A stretch of DNA of 64,000 bases from an uncultured Psychroserpens sp. (GTDB lineage Bacteria > Bacteroidota > Bacteroidia > Flavobacteriales > Flavobacteriaceae), in the NCBI RefSeq assembly GCF_947501425.1, contig NZ_CANMVN010000005.1:248001-312000 (forward strand), given 5' to 3'. Both the position numbers and the translations under genes were made by a program. A model generated the notes under the pieces. It ran no database searches, was not told the DNA's origin, and saw nothing but the letters and a program-made list of their open reading frames with translations. This document shows positions 1 to 8,715 of the stretch, in pieces. Positions within the stretch are counted from its first letter, which is position 1. Each line of letters starts with the position of its first letter.

Positions 1-1712
1 GCCATCCAGAGCAATTTCACATTATAATCATTAAAACCTATAATATCCTTGGTTTTCTGTAAATATTTCGAGCGTTCCTCTGGAAAATTAACCCATAAGT
101 TGTATAAAGCCACCTCTACAGTTGCATAAGATTCATCATTTAATAGGGATTCATATTCAGATTTTAAGTTCAATGGAATCTTATCCACATATCTGGCAAT
201 AGCCTGCCTCACCTCCAAACCATTTAGAAATGTATCTGTATGTATTCTATCAGGAATTTGACTGATCACTTTTACTTTAGCTTTATCTGAAATGTTAGAC
301 GAAACATACTCCGTACATTTTGATGTAAACACCTCACAATCTACCATAAAATATTCCTGCATGAAAGCAGATTGCTCTAAACTAGTAACCATTGCATCCT
401 CAGGAAGTTTGACCTCCAACAACCAATCGTTAACGAATGCTGTTAAATCCTGTCCGCTAGCCGTTTCAACTTCAGATACAAAATCATCAGTCTCTACATT
501 ACTAAACTGATACTTCTCTAAATAAGCTTTTACAGCTGTTTTAAAAGCCTGATCACCAACTTGCTCTCTAAGGACATGCAAAGCCCAGGCTCCTTTCTTA
601 TAGAAGGTCGCGCTAGTGGACTTGGGATCTAACAACGATGTACTCTGACCAGCTTTTTCCTGAGCAATTAGTTCCTGAGCATTTTCAAATAATTGCCAAT
701 AATAATGATCATCACCAAAAATATGACGTTCTGCTAGTAATGCGTAATAAGTTGCAAAGCCTTCCTGCAACCAATGATGCTCGCCAGACTTGGCAGTCAC
801 TAAATTTCCAAACCATTGATGTGCTAATTCATGTGCATTTACCGTAATGTAGTTTTTATCATTAAAAGCCGTCGAATCTACCACAAAACTATCTGAAAAA
901 ATCGTCAGACTGGTATTTTCCATTCCGGAGTAGAGAAAATCCTTTACAGGAATCTGTTTGTAATTTTGCCATGGATAAGCAAACCCGATCTCCTCTTCTA
1001 AAAAGTCAAACATTTGCTTCGTGTAGCGATACGTTGGCTCAACTTTAAGCGAATCTTTGGGATAGTAATAATACACTAACGGAATCCCGCTTTTTGAAAT
1101 CGCAGTTTTCTTATCATATTTACCAATAGCTAAGGCTGCCAAATAGCTAGACATGGGCTTTTTCATATCATAATACCATTTTGTGTAACCATCCGAAAAC
1201 TCTTTATTGACCAACTCGCCATTGGCTACCACTTCATAATCGCTATCATAAGATACAGTGAGATCAAATTCTATTTTATCATTGACATCATCTATACTCG
1301 GCAACCAATTGCTGGTATACTTCCCTTGTCCTTGGGTCCAGATTTGATCATCAACAAAGTAGATTGCTTTTTTAGGGTAAGAAAAATAGATTAATTTAAA
1401 CTCGTATATAGAATCCTTGACCAATTTATCTGTGAAATTCAAAACTAAGCGATTATTATGGTAATTATGCCGCGTTCTGAAATTACTATCATGTATTTCA
1501 TAATGATCAATTGTATTCCTTACATCTAGGTAGACTGAATCTGTTTTCTTTAGTATCTTAAATTTATATATAGCAACACCACTTACTTGTTTGGCTTCAG
1601 AATCAAAACGCAGATCAGCTTTTACCGACATAAAATCCACATACTCAGTTTGCTGAGCCATCAGATTTCCGAAGACAAACAAAAGAAAAAAAAGACACAA
1701 AAATCGTTTCAT
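1..1712 (-). CDS. M1 family metallo-aminopeptidase, secreted (3' end missing)
   Basis: The gene runs off the left edge; 570 codons are visible from an ATG at 1712 and the C-terminus is absent. The first ~20 residues are a Sec signal peptide (basic start, Phe/Leu-rich core, then GNLMAQ), so the enzyme is exported. The exopeptidase motif SGMEN lies at residues 262-266 and the zinc motif HELAH at 294-298. The third zinc ligand is Glu317 in LQEGFATYY, exactly the HExxH-x18-E spacing of M1 gluzincins. Such enzymes remove N-terminal residues from peptides; in flavobacteria exported forms probably serve peptide nutrition. It is divergent from recG, with about 110 bp between them. The substrate cannot be told from sequence. 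Confidence 0.93.
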   Translation of the reverse strand, partial: MKRFLCLFFLLFVFGNLMAQQTEYVDFMSVKADLRFDSEAKQVSGVAIYKFKILKKTDSVYLDVRNTIDHYEIHDSNFRTRHNYHNNRLVLNFTDKLVKDSIYEFKLIYFSYPKKAIYFVDDQIWTQGQGKYTSNWLPSIDDVNDKIEFDLTVSYDSDYEVVANGELVNKEFSDGYTKWYYDMKKPMSSYLAALAIGKYDKKTAISKSGIPLVYYYYPKDSLKVEPTYRYTKQMFDFLEEEIGFAYPWQNYKQIPVKDFLYSGMENTSLTIFSDSFVVDSTAFNDKNYITVNAHELAHQWFGNLVTAKSGEHHWLQEGFATYYALLAERHIFGDDHYYWQLFENAQELIAQEKAGQSTSLLDPKSTSATFYKKGAWALHVLREQVGDQAFKTAVKAYLEKYQFSNVETDDFVSEVETASGQDLTAFVNDWLLEVKLPEDAMVTSLEQSAFMQEYFMVDCEVFTSKCTEYVSSNISDKAKVKVISQIPDRIHTDTFLNGLEVRQAIARYVDKIPLNLKSEYESLLNDESYATVEVALYNLWVNFPEERSKYLQKTKDIIGFNDYNVKLLWM

Positions 1713-1820
1713 ATACAGGTTTAATCAAAGATGAGACCAAAATACAATATTTACCAGCAAAGAAAAAAGTTACACGTCTTAGAGATTAGAATTTAACTTA
1801 GAATTAATTAAATTCGCTCT

Positions 1821-3923
1821 ATGAGTGTCAACCTTCAAACTCCTATTGATTACCTTAAAGGCGTTGGTCCTAACCGGGCTGACCTACTTCGTAGTGAGTT
1901 GGGTATTCATACCTATCAGGATTTGATCAATCTTTTTCCTAATCGCTACTTGGATCGCACTAAATACTATAAAATTAGTGAGCTACAACGCAATAGCTCC
2001 GAAGTTCAAGTAGTTGGAAAAATTACAGGTTTTAAGGAAGTTGCTCAAAAACGAGGAAAACGTCTGGTTGGTAAATTTCAGGATGACACAGGAACACTGG
2101 ACTTAGTTTGGTTTCGTGGACAAAAATGGATTCGTGACAGCATAAAACTAAATACACCTTATGTCATCTTCGGAAAAGTCAACTGGTTTAACGGCGTCTT
2201 CAATATGCCACATCCAGAGTTAGAATTGTTGAGTGATCATAAAAACAATTTACGATCATCCATGCAAGCCGTGTATCCCTCGACCGAAAAATTATCAAAT
2301 AAAGGCATTACCAATCGCGTGATGACTAAAATCATGCAAAGTCTGTTTTTAGAGACTAAAGGAAAGTTCTCTGAGACCTTACCTGAACATCTCATTTCTG
2401 AACTCAAATTATTATCAAAAAATGATGCACTCTTTAATGTTCATTTTCCTAAAAATCAGGAGCTATTATCACGTGCTGAATTTCGGTTAAAATTTGAAGA
2501 ATTATTTTACATTCAACTCCAACTTATTTTAAAGAATCTAATCCATAAATCTAAAATTAAAGGATTCCCTTTTGAATCGGTTGGCGATTATTTTAACACC
2601 TTTTACAAACACCATTTACCTTTCGATTTGACCAATGCTCAAAAACGGGTTATCAAAGAAATCAGACACGATTTAGGAAGCAATGCACAAATGAATCGAT
2701 TATTACAAGGTGATGTTGGATCAGGAAAGACCATAGTAGCGTTCATGTCAATGTTAATGGCGCTTGACAACGGTTTTCAAGCCTGCCTAATGGCTCCTAC
2801 TGAAATTTTGTCAGTTCAACACTATACAGGATTACTTGAATGGTCTAATAAATTGAATATCAGAATACAAATACTTACAGGTTCAAGTACTACTTCAGAA
2901 AGACGAAACATTCACGAATCTTTAGAAAATGGCGATTTACAAATCCTAATTGGGACACATGCTTTACTTGAAGATAAGGTGAAATTCAAAAATTTAGGCC
3001 TCGCAATTATTGATGAACAACATCGTTTTGGTGTCGCGCAACGATCAAAATTATGGAAAAAAAACACCTCTCCTCCACATATTTTAGTAATGACTGCAAC
3101 TCCAATTCCAAGAACCTTAGCCATGTCAGTTTATGGTGATTTAGACATCTCAATTATTGACGAATTACCACCTGGACGACAAGCGATAAAAACGGTACAT
3201 CGATACGATTCGAATCGCCTAAAAGTTATGCGATTTATGCGTGATGAAATTACTAAAGGCAGACAAATTTATATTGTGTATCCGCTCATTCAGGAAAGTT
3301 CAGCTTTAGACTACAAAGATCTCATGGATGGCTATGAGAGTATTGTTAGAGAATTTCCGCAGCCCGATTATCAGATTTCAATTGTTCATGGTAAAATGAA
3401 AGCGGCTGATAAAGATTATGAAATGCAACGTTTTGTAAAAGGCGAAACCCAAATCATGGTTGCTACTACAGTCATAGAGGTTGGTGTCAATGTTCCTAAT
3501 GCCTCTGTAATGATTATTGAAAGCGCTGAGCGCTTTGGTCTATCGCAACTGCATCAGTTAAGAGGTCGTGTTGGTCGAGGCGCAGAACAAAGCTATTGCA
3601 TTTTAATGACCAGCCATAAGTTAAGTCAGGACAGCAAAGTACGCCTTGAGACTATGGTGAGAACAAGTGACGGATTTGAAATTGCCGAAGTTGACTTAAA
3701 ACTAAGAGGTCCTGGTGATATCATGGGCACGCAACAAAGTGGTGTCTTAAATTTAAAAATTGCTAATATTATTAAAGATAAAGACATCTTACAAAGTGCT
3801 CGCTATTATGCAAAACGCATTCTTGACAATGACCCATCACTTGGTTTCCCAGAACATAAAGTCATACTTAAAACGTACCGTGAGCTCAGCAAATACAAGA
3901 ATATCTGGAATTATATTAGTTAA
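1821..3923 (+). CDS. recG: ATP-dependent DNA helicase RecG
   Basis: Full-length 700-residue RecG, the branch-migration helicase that remodels stalled forks and recombination intermediates. The N-terminal wedge/OB-fold region occupies roughly residues 1-230. It is followed by superfamily 2 motor domains with Walker A GDVGSGKT near residue 296, DEQH box near 397, TAT-like motif (ATPIPRTL) near 425 and motif VI (QLRGRVGRG) near 580. The C-terminal segment with LRGPGDIMGTQQSG is typical of RecG. The ATG at 1821 gives the usual family length. Transcribed away from the M1 peptidase; an unrelated membrane protein gene follows. Identification is secure. Confidence 0.98.
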   Translation: MSVNLQTPIDYLKGVGPNRADLLRSELGIHTYQDLINLFPNRYLDRTKYYKISELQRNSSEVQVVGKITGFKEVAQKRGKRLVGKFQDDTGTLDLVWFRGQKWIRDSIKLNTPYVIFGKVNWFNGVFNMPHPELELLSDHKNNLRSSMQAVYPSTEKLSNKGITNRVMTKIMQSLFLETKGKFSETLPEHLISELKLLSKNDALFNVHFPKNQELLSRAEFRLKFEELFYIQLQLILKNLIHKSKIKGFPFESVGDYFNTFYKHHLPFDLTNAQKRVIKEIRHDLGSNAQMNRLLQGDVGSGKTIVAFMSMLMALDNGFQACLMAPTEILSVQHYTGLLEWSNKLNIRIQILTGSSTTSERRNIHESLENGDLQILIGTHALLEDKVKFKNLGLAIIDEQHRFGVAQRSKLWKKNTSPPHILVMTATPIPRTLAMSVYGDLDISIIDELPPGRQAIKTVHRYDSNRLKVMRFMRDEITKGRQIYIVYPLIQESSALDYKDLMDGYESIVREFPQPDYQISIVHGKMKAADKDYEMQRFVKGETQIMVATTVIEVGVNVPNASVMIIESAERFGLSQLHQLRGRVGRGAEQSYCILMTSHKLSQDSKVRLETMVRTSDGFEIAEVDLKLRGPGDIMGTQQSGVLNLKIANIIKDKDILQSARYYAKRILDNDPSLGFPEHKVILKTYRELSKYKNIWNYIS

Positions 3924-4028
3924 TATTTTAAATCAAAATATATTTTAGCTAACTGTATAGATGGATATTAATTATTATATTAGTAAGCCTTGGAGCCGCT
4001 TACAGATTATTTAAAACCATTTTTTAAT

Positions 4029-4763
4029 ATGACTTCTAAACAAAAACAACTACTATTTACCATTATATTTATTGCCATTTTATTTTATGCAGACCCAGTT
4101 TATGCTGGTCCTGGAGGTGGAATTGCAAAAGCATTTTTTAAAACGTGGTGGGGAAAAGCAATATTAATTCTATTGACTATTATTTTTCTTCCGTTGATCA
4201 TTTACATGAAAACTGTTGAATATTTCGCTGTAAGAAAAGCCAAAAAAGAGCTTTTAAAATTAGGCATGATCAATAAAGATTTTTCATGGTTAAATCTGGA
4301 GAAAAATATCACTAATGTATTCACCAGAGTATATATTGCCTGGAGCAAAGGAGACATGAAAGAAGTTTCAGAATACGTGAATCACTGGTATTGGCAAAAC
4401 CAACAAACAGTCCACTTAGATAAATGGAAAGCAGAAAACCTAAAGAATGTTTGTAATCTTGAAAGCATAAGCAGCATTAAACCTTTGTATTTGGAAATAT
4501 CTGAAGAAGATAATTTAGAAGGCTCTAAAATTGCTTTTAGCATCACAGCCAATGTGGAAGATTATTTAATCGACAGAGACACTAGAAGACCAGTTATTGG
4601 TAAGAAAGGTTACAGTGATGAAGAAAAAATCTGGATTATGGAATACACTGAAGGTAAATGGTTGCTAGACGATATTAGAGATGGAGACATGTCGCTTCAA
4701 TTTGCTAAGCTTGATAACATTATTCCTGAAAGCATTGTTAGTCAGTCACTCCATAGAGCTTAA
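4029..4763 (+). CDS. Tim44-like domain membrane protein
   Basis: A 244-residue protein starting at ATG 4029. A TTG 39 bp upstream is also in frame, but the ATG begins a clean signal/anchor (MTSKQKQ then a hydrophobic stretch ending PVYAG). A glycine-rich GPGGGIAKAF segment and a second membrane segment follow (about residues 45-65). The soluble C-terminal part, with a VYIAWSKGD helix and alternating strands, resembles the Tim44/MRP-L45 fold. Tim44-like proteins in bacteria are membrane-associated and of mostly unknown function. A bidirectional terminator lies just downstream. The fold call is from recognition of the pattern, not a search. Confidence 0.7.
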   Translation: MTSKQKQLLFTIIFIAILFYADPVYAGPGGGIAKAFFKTWWGKAILILLTIIFLPLIIYMKTVEYFAVRKAKKELLKLGMINKDFSWLNLEKNITNVFTRVYIAWSKGDMKEVSEYVNHWYWQNQQTVHLDKWKAENLKNVCNLESISSIKPLYLEISEEDNLEGSKIAFSITANVEDYLIDRDTRRPVIGKKGYSDEEKIWIMEYTEGKWLLDDIRDGDMSLQFAKLDNIIPESIVSQSLHRA

Positions 4764-4779
4764 ATATAGACAACAAAAA

Positions 4780-4810
4780 AAGCCCAACTTTTTAAAGTTG
4801 AGCTTAAAAA
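4780..4810. terminator. bidirectional intrinsic terminator
   Basis: Inverted repeat AAGC-CCAACTTT / AAAGTTG-AGCTT with A-rich and T-rich flanks between two convergent genes (Tim44-like on plus, DUF2911-TPR on minus); it can serve both. Confidence 0.75.
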
Positions 4811-4851
4811 CAAGTAAGTTTTTTGATTGATTTAGTTGATTGATGAACTTA

Positions 4852-5943
4852 TTATAATGCACCTAATTCTTTTAAATGTTTTTCCGAATTAGCCTTGACA
4901 TTTGCTGGCGGATTCATAGATAATACCTTTTTAAAGTTTTTAATAGCATTTTTCTTATCACCTATAATTTTATATGCTTCTCCTAAACTATCATATACAT
5001 TAGGATTGTCAGGATCAAGCTTTACGGCTTTTTTAAAATAAGTCATAGCCTTATCGTTTTCTTTGAGATTAAGCATTTGATATCCAATAGCATTAAGCTG
5101 ATTCGCATTAGCCATAGTAGCAGCTTCATCTACCGTAGCCATAAACTCTTCTGTTCTTCCTAGCTTATTGAGTATCTGTGCCTTGATTGCTAGATTATTA
5201 AATGTCTTCTGACTAAAAAACTGACCAGAAATGGCCTTGTTGATCCACTCTAAAGCTTCAGTAAGGTCTCCTCCATTATTCAATGCGAAATTTGCTGCTT
5301 GCTCCCAATTTTGTCTTTGAAATCCTGCTTGTCCCTTAGCTTTACTTCGGAAATCACTCAACACAATATCTGTGACATCAAAAGATATTTCAAAAGGAAA
5401 CGCTTTTGTAGACCAGGCTAACGATGCTGTTGCTGAATTTGCTTGCACATCATCAAATGAAAAAGTAAGTAACTCATGATGCGGTACAGTGGTTGTCGTT
5501 ATATTAGCTCTCAATGCATCATTATTCTTATCGTAGAAATAACTTCCCCAAGCATCAGAATCCTTTGATAAAATCAAAGTAGCCGTATTGTCTGGTTTAA
5601 CTTCTAAGTGCAAACCATAAGTTCCTGCTTCTATTGTTTTACCTTCTACTTTCGCATCATGCGAGAAGGTTATAATCGTGTTTTCATTAGCTCCTGCTCT
5701 CCAAGGTGCTGCTTTGGAAGTACCAAAACCCAAGTCGTTCATTCCATAAGGCACTAATGCTCCCCAAATCTCACGACCTTTTACACTTGGTCTTGAATAA
5801 GTAATAGTAACATCAGACACACCAATTCTTTGAGATACTGTAGCTAGCTGACTCCCTCTTGGTGTATTAAGTTGAGCAAATGCATCCACACTAATTAATA
5901 GTATTGCACACATTAGCCATTGTGTGATTGTTTTGATTTTCAT
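4852..5943 (-). CDS. DUF2911 and TPR-repeat secreted protein
   Basis: A 363-residue protein with a signal peptide (MKIKTITQWLMCAILLISVDAFAQ). Residues ~25-185 match the DUF2911 pattern common in Bacteroidota (IGVSDVTITYSRPSVKGREIWG, then WRAGANENT and AGTYGLH). The C-terminal half, from ~residue 225, is built of tetratricopeptide repeats; the clearest are MLNLKENDKAMTYFKKAVKLDP and AYKIIGDKKNAIKNFKKVL. TPRs imply protein-protein contacts in the periplasm or at the outer membrane; the function of DUF2911 is not established. It is convergent with the Tim44-like gene and ~150 bp divergent from miaE. Confidence 0.88.
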   Translation of the reverse strand: MKIKTITQWLMCAILLISVDAFAQLNTPRGSQLATVSQRIGVSDVTITYSRPSVKGREIWGALVPYGMNDLGFGTSKAAPWRAGANENTIITFSHDAKVEGKTIEAGTYGLHLEVKPDNTATLILSKDSDAWGSYFYDKNNDALRANITTTTVPHHELLTFSFDDVQANSATASLAWSTKAFPFEISFDVTDIVLSDFRSKAKGQAGFQRQNWEQAANFALNNGGDLTEALEWINKAISGQFFSQKTFNNLAIKAQILNKLGRTEEFMATVDEAATMANANQLNAIGYQMLNLKENDKAMTYFKKAVKLDPDNPNVYDSLGEAYKIIGDKKNAIKNFKKVLSMNPPANVKANSEKHLKELGAL

Positions 5944-6092
5944 GATTTTGATTGTATTAGTTAAAATTCAATAAAAAGGTAGGAACAAATCAAATCGCTC
6001 TGTGTTACAGTCTTGTTAAAGAACTAGGCACTAATGTTAATTAACATATTTTAACCATAAATTATATAGCTATATTTACAAAAACTCAAATT

Positions 6093-6680
6093 ATGAGCAT
6101 GCTTCATCTTAAATTAGAAACTGACCCTCGTTGGGCAACCATAGCCGAAGATAATATAGAGGAAATCTTAACTGATCACGCTTGGTGTGAGCAAAAAGCA
6201 GCTACAAATGCCATTACAATAATCACACACAATCCACAATATGAAGATATGGTTACCGATTTACTGGAGTTAGCAAAAGAGGAACTTGAACATTTCCAAA
6301 TGGTACATGAGATCATCAAAAAACGTGGTTATAAACTTGGTAGAGAACGCAAAGACCACTACGTCAATGAGCTTTATAAGTTTATGAACAAAGGTGGAAG
6401 CCGACTGCAAAGTATGGTAGATCGGTTATTATTTTCAGCAATGATCGAAGCTAGAAGCTGTGAACGCTTTAAACTACTGTCCAATCGTATCAAAGACCAA
6501 GAACTCTCTAAGTTTTATTATGACCTTATGGTTAGTGAAGCTGGACACTATACAACATTTATTGGCTTTGCTAGAAAATACGGTCAGCATATTGACGTTG
6601 ATAAACGATGGAAAGAGCTCGTTGAATTTGAAGGCGAGCTTATTAAAAGCTACGGAAAATCAGAAACTATTCACGGATAA
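6093..6680 (+). CDS. miaE: tRNA-(ms2io6A)-hydroxylase, MiaE-like diiron enzyme
   Basis: A 195-residue ferritin-like four-helix protein. The diiron ligands appear in order: Glu in NIEEILTDHAWCEQKAA, the EELEHF pair, EARSCERF, and SEAGHY. MiaE hydroxylates the isopentenyl side chain of 2-methylthio-N6-isopentenyladenosine at tRNA position 37, using oxygen. Length and motif spacing fit the family. A TlpA-like gene begins 30 bp downstream on the same strand, so the two may be cotranscribed. The substrate assignment follows the family and was not tested. Confidence 0.9.
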   Translation: MSMLHLKLETDPRWATIAEDNIEEILTDHAWCEQKAATNAITIITHNPQYEDMVTDLLELAKEELEHFQMVHEIIKKRGYKLGRERKDHYVNELYKFMNKGGSRLQSMVDRLLFSAMIEARSCERFKLLSNRIKDQELSKFYYDLMVSEAGHYTTFIGFARKYGQHIDVDKRWKELVEFEGELIKSYGKSETIHG

Positions 6681-6710
6681 TTTAAATGACAACATAACCT
6701 CTAAATCTCT

Positions 6711-7295
6711 ATGACGATAAAACCTTTAATTTTCCTTCTTATATTCTTTTGTACAATAAGCACATGCATAGCCCAGACCACTACAAAGAAAACCTACACT
6801 AAAGAGGAAATAGAACAGCTTGATGCTACATATAAAGCTAAAAAGAAAAAGGACAAAGCTAAGAGAAAAGAACTAAACCAAACTACACTCACCGAACTCA
6901 CATTAGAAGACATTAACGGAAACATCTATACGCTAGACGATTTAAAAGGAAAGGTAGTGGTGATGAACTTTTGGTTTATAAGGTGTCAACCCTGCGTTGC
7001 TGAAATTCCAGATCTCAATGAGTTAAAAGCAAAATTCAAAGGTAAAGATGTCCTCTTTTTTGCTGTAGCATTAGATACTAAACCAGCTTTAGAAGTGTTT
7101 CTAGAATCACATCCATTTGATTTCATCATAATCCCAAAAGGAGGTGCTTTGGCCAACCGCTTTAAAATCCCGCATTATCCTTTCAACATGATTATAGATC
7201 AAAATGGAACCATGCAATACGTGAGCGATGTACTCAGCTTAAATATTGTAAACCGTTTAAAACGTAGAATCAATGCTTTACTCAAAGAGCACTAG
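6711..7295 (+). CDS. TlpA-like thioredoxin-fold protein, exported
   Basis: A 194-residue thiol-disulfide oxidoreductase of the TlpA/ResA group. The N-terminal signal peptide (MTIKPLIFLLIFFCTISTCIAQ) is followed by a Lys/Glu-rich charged linker and an AhpC/TSA-Redoxin fold. The active site is WFIRCQPC (CxxC) at about residues 91-98, and a cis-proline lies near KIPHYPFN. Such proteins reduce disulfides outside the cytoplasm, for instance during cytochrome c maturation. It follows miaE closely. Its 3' end overlaps the convergent TlpA-like lipoprotein gene by 14 bp. Confidence 0.88.
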   Translation: MTIKPLIFLLIFFCTISTCIAQTTTKKTYTKEEIEQLDATYKAKKKKDKAKRKELNQTTLTELTLEDINGNIYTLDDLKGKVVVMNFWFIRCQPCVAEIPDLNELKAKFKGKDVLFFAVALDTKPALEVFLESHPFDFIIIPKGGALANRFKIPHYPFNMIIDQNGTMQYVSDVLSLNIVNRLKRRINALLKEH

Positions 7296-8514
7296 CACCT
7301 TCTTCTTCCAGTAGCTCACTAATAAATGTAGTAAATTCTTCTTGGAATTCGACAAACTTCTCTCCAGTTGCTGGTCCGTTAAAACCCGTATGTATCTTAC
7401 GTACTTTCCCTTTTTTATCAATAAATATTGAAGTTGGATAAGACAGCACATGATTTAACATTGGTAACTTCTCCTGTGCTTCTGTCTTGCTTGAAGTTCC
7501 GTATTGTGCTAACAAAATTGGGTATTGAATCCCAATACCATCTTTCAAACGTTTAATACTTTGAAACGCTTTTTCTTCAGTCTTTGCGTATTCAAAAGCC
7601 AAAGCCACAAATTCGATATCTTTTTCGGCATTGGTATCATAAAATTCAGAATAATATTTGCTTTCATCTAAACAATTCGGACACCAGGTTCCCATGATTT
7701 GTACGACTACAACCTTGTTTTTAAATCGATCATCAGACAATGACACTTGGTTACCTTCGGCATCAGGAAATGTAAATTCCAGCGTGTCATAACCTTCATT
7801 TAAGAACGTTAAATCATTGGCGTCAGGCAATTCATAAGACGCATTTCTTTTAGCTACAAATGGCTCTTCCCAATGGTTTCCAGAATAGAACATTCCATTC
7901 ATTGTACTATCAGTAACTTTAGCAGTAAATAAAAAAGCATGAGCACCATCAAAAGTAGATAATTTCATTGTGTCTCCATCCATCACTCCTTCAAGATATC
8001 TGTAATCGCCTGTAGTTGTTCTAAATGTTCCTGTTACACTCTGACCTTCTTGCCTAAAAATACCTTTTGCAATATATCTATCGGCTTCATTATTTGGACT
8101 AAATACTGTTTCCCAGTTTCCAGATACATCAGCATTAGCTGTTTGATTTTGTAATTCAAAGCGAGTTTCCTCACCAAATCTGGCTGTAAAGGGCACAACA
8201 CGATCCAAACTTTCTTTAATAAAGTTACCTTTAAGTGTTCCGTTTTTTAGAACCGCTTCAATATATCCTTCAAATACAGGTGCTTTAAAAACAATAGTAT
8301 CATTTGAGTAGTTGATATCTGTAACCATGATAGCTTCATCTGCATTGAAGATTTTGAGAGCATCACGAGAGGTCACCTCAAAATTAAATGGCAACACTTC
8401 GGTCTCTGTAACCTGTAATTCTGCTCGCCAAACACCTTCTGCCAGAGCTTTAGGTCGATTAACATTACAACTCATAACGAACATTACAATTGGTAATAGA
8501 AGTATTTTTTTCAT
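7282..8514 (-). CDS. TlpA-family thiol oxidoreductase lipoprotein
   Basis: ATG 8514 gives 410 residues beginning MKKILLLPIVMFVMSC, a lipoprotein signal with Cys at the lipobox; an upstream in-frame ATG at 8550 would spoil the signal. The first ~240 residues are a beta-rich domain (as in the DUF4369/TlpA proteins of Bacteroidota). A C-terminal Redoxin domain follows with active site GTWCPNC near residue 282. It is probably anchored to a membrane and reduces or oxidises extracytoplasmic thiols. A second TlpA-like gene lies convergent to it. Confidence 0.88.
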   Translation of the reverse strand: MKKILLLPIVMFVMSCNVNRPKALAEGVWRAELQVTETEVLPFNFEVTSRDALKIFNADEAIMVTDINYSNDTIVFKAPVFEGYIEAVLKNGTLKGNFIKESLDRVVPFTARFGEETRFELQNQTANADVSGNWETVFSPNNEADRYIAKGIFRQEGQSVTGTFRTTTGDYRYLEGVMDGDTMKLSTFDGAHAFLFTAKVTDSTMNGMFYSGNHWEEPFVAKRNASYELPDANDLTFLNEGYDTLEFTFPDAEGNQVSLSDDRFKNKVVVVQIMGTWCPNCLDESKYYSEFYDTNAEKDIEFVALAFEYAKTEEKAFQSIKRLKDGIGIQYPILLAQYGTSSKTEAQEKLPMLNHVLSYPTSIFIDKKGKVRKIHTGFNGPATGEKFVEFQEEFTTFISELLEEEGASAL

Positions 8515-8667
8515 AGTAGACATCAAATTAAAATAGTGTAGTCTCAACAAAGATATAATTCTTACAAATATTAGCTATTTCTAACTCATATATCGTTAAG
8601 AGTTTTATAAATGTTCTATTTCAGTAAAAAAATCAGAATTTCAACTAATTTTTATGAAAATCAAGAC

Positions 8668-8695
8668 CTTGAAATTATTAGTATTATTATCTTTG
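8668..8695 (+). promoter_or_regulatory. predicted promoter of pheT
   Basis: TATCTTTG at 8688-8695 matches the Bacteroidota -7 consensus TAnnTTTG and lies 20 bp before the pheT ATG. An upstream TTG lies at 8669-8671, somewhat closer than usual. Confidence 0.45.
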
Positions 8696-8715
8696 GCAAT
8701 TGATAAAATAAGACA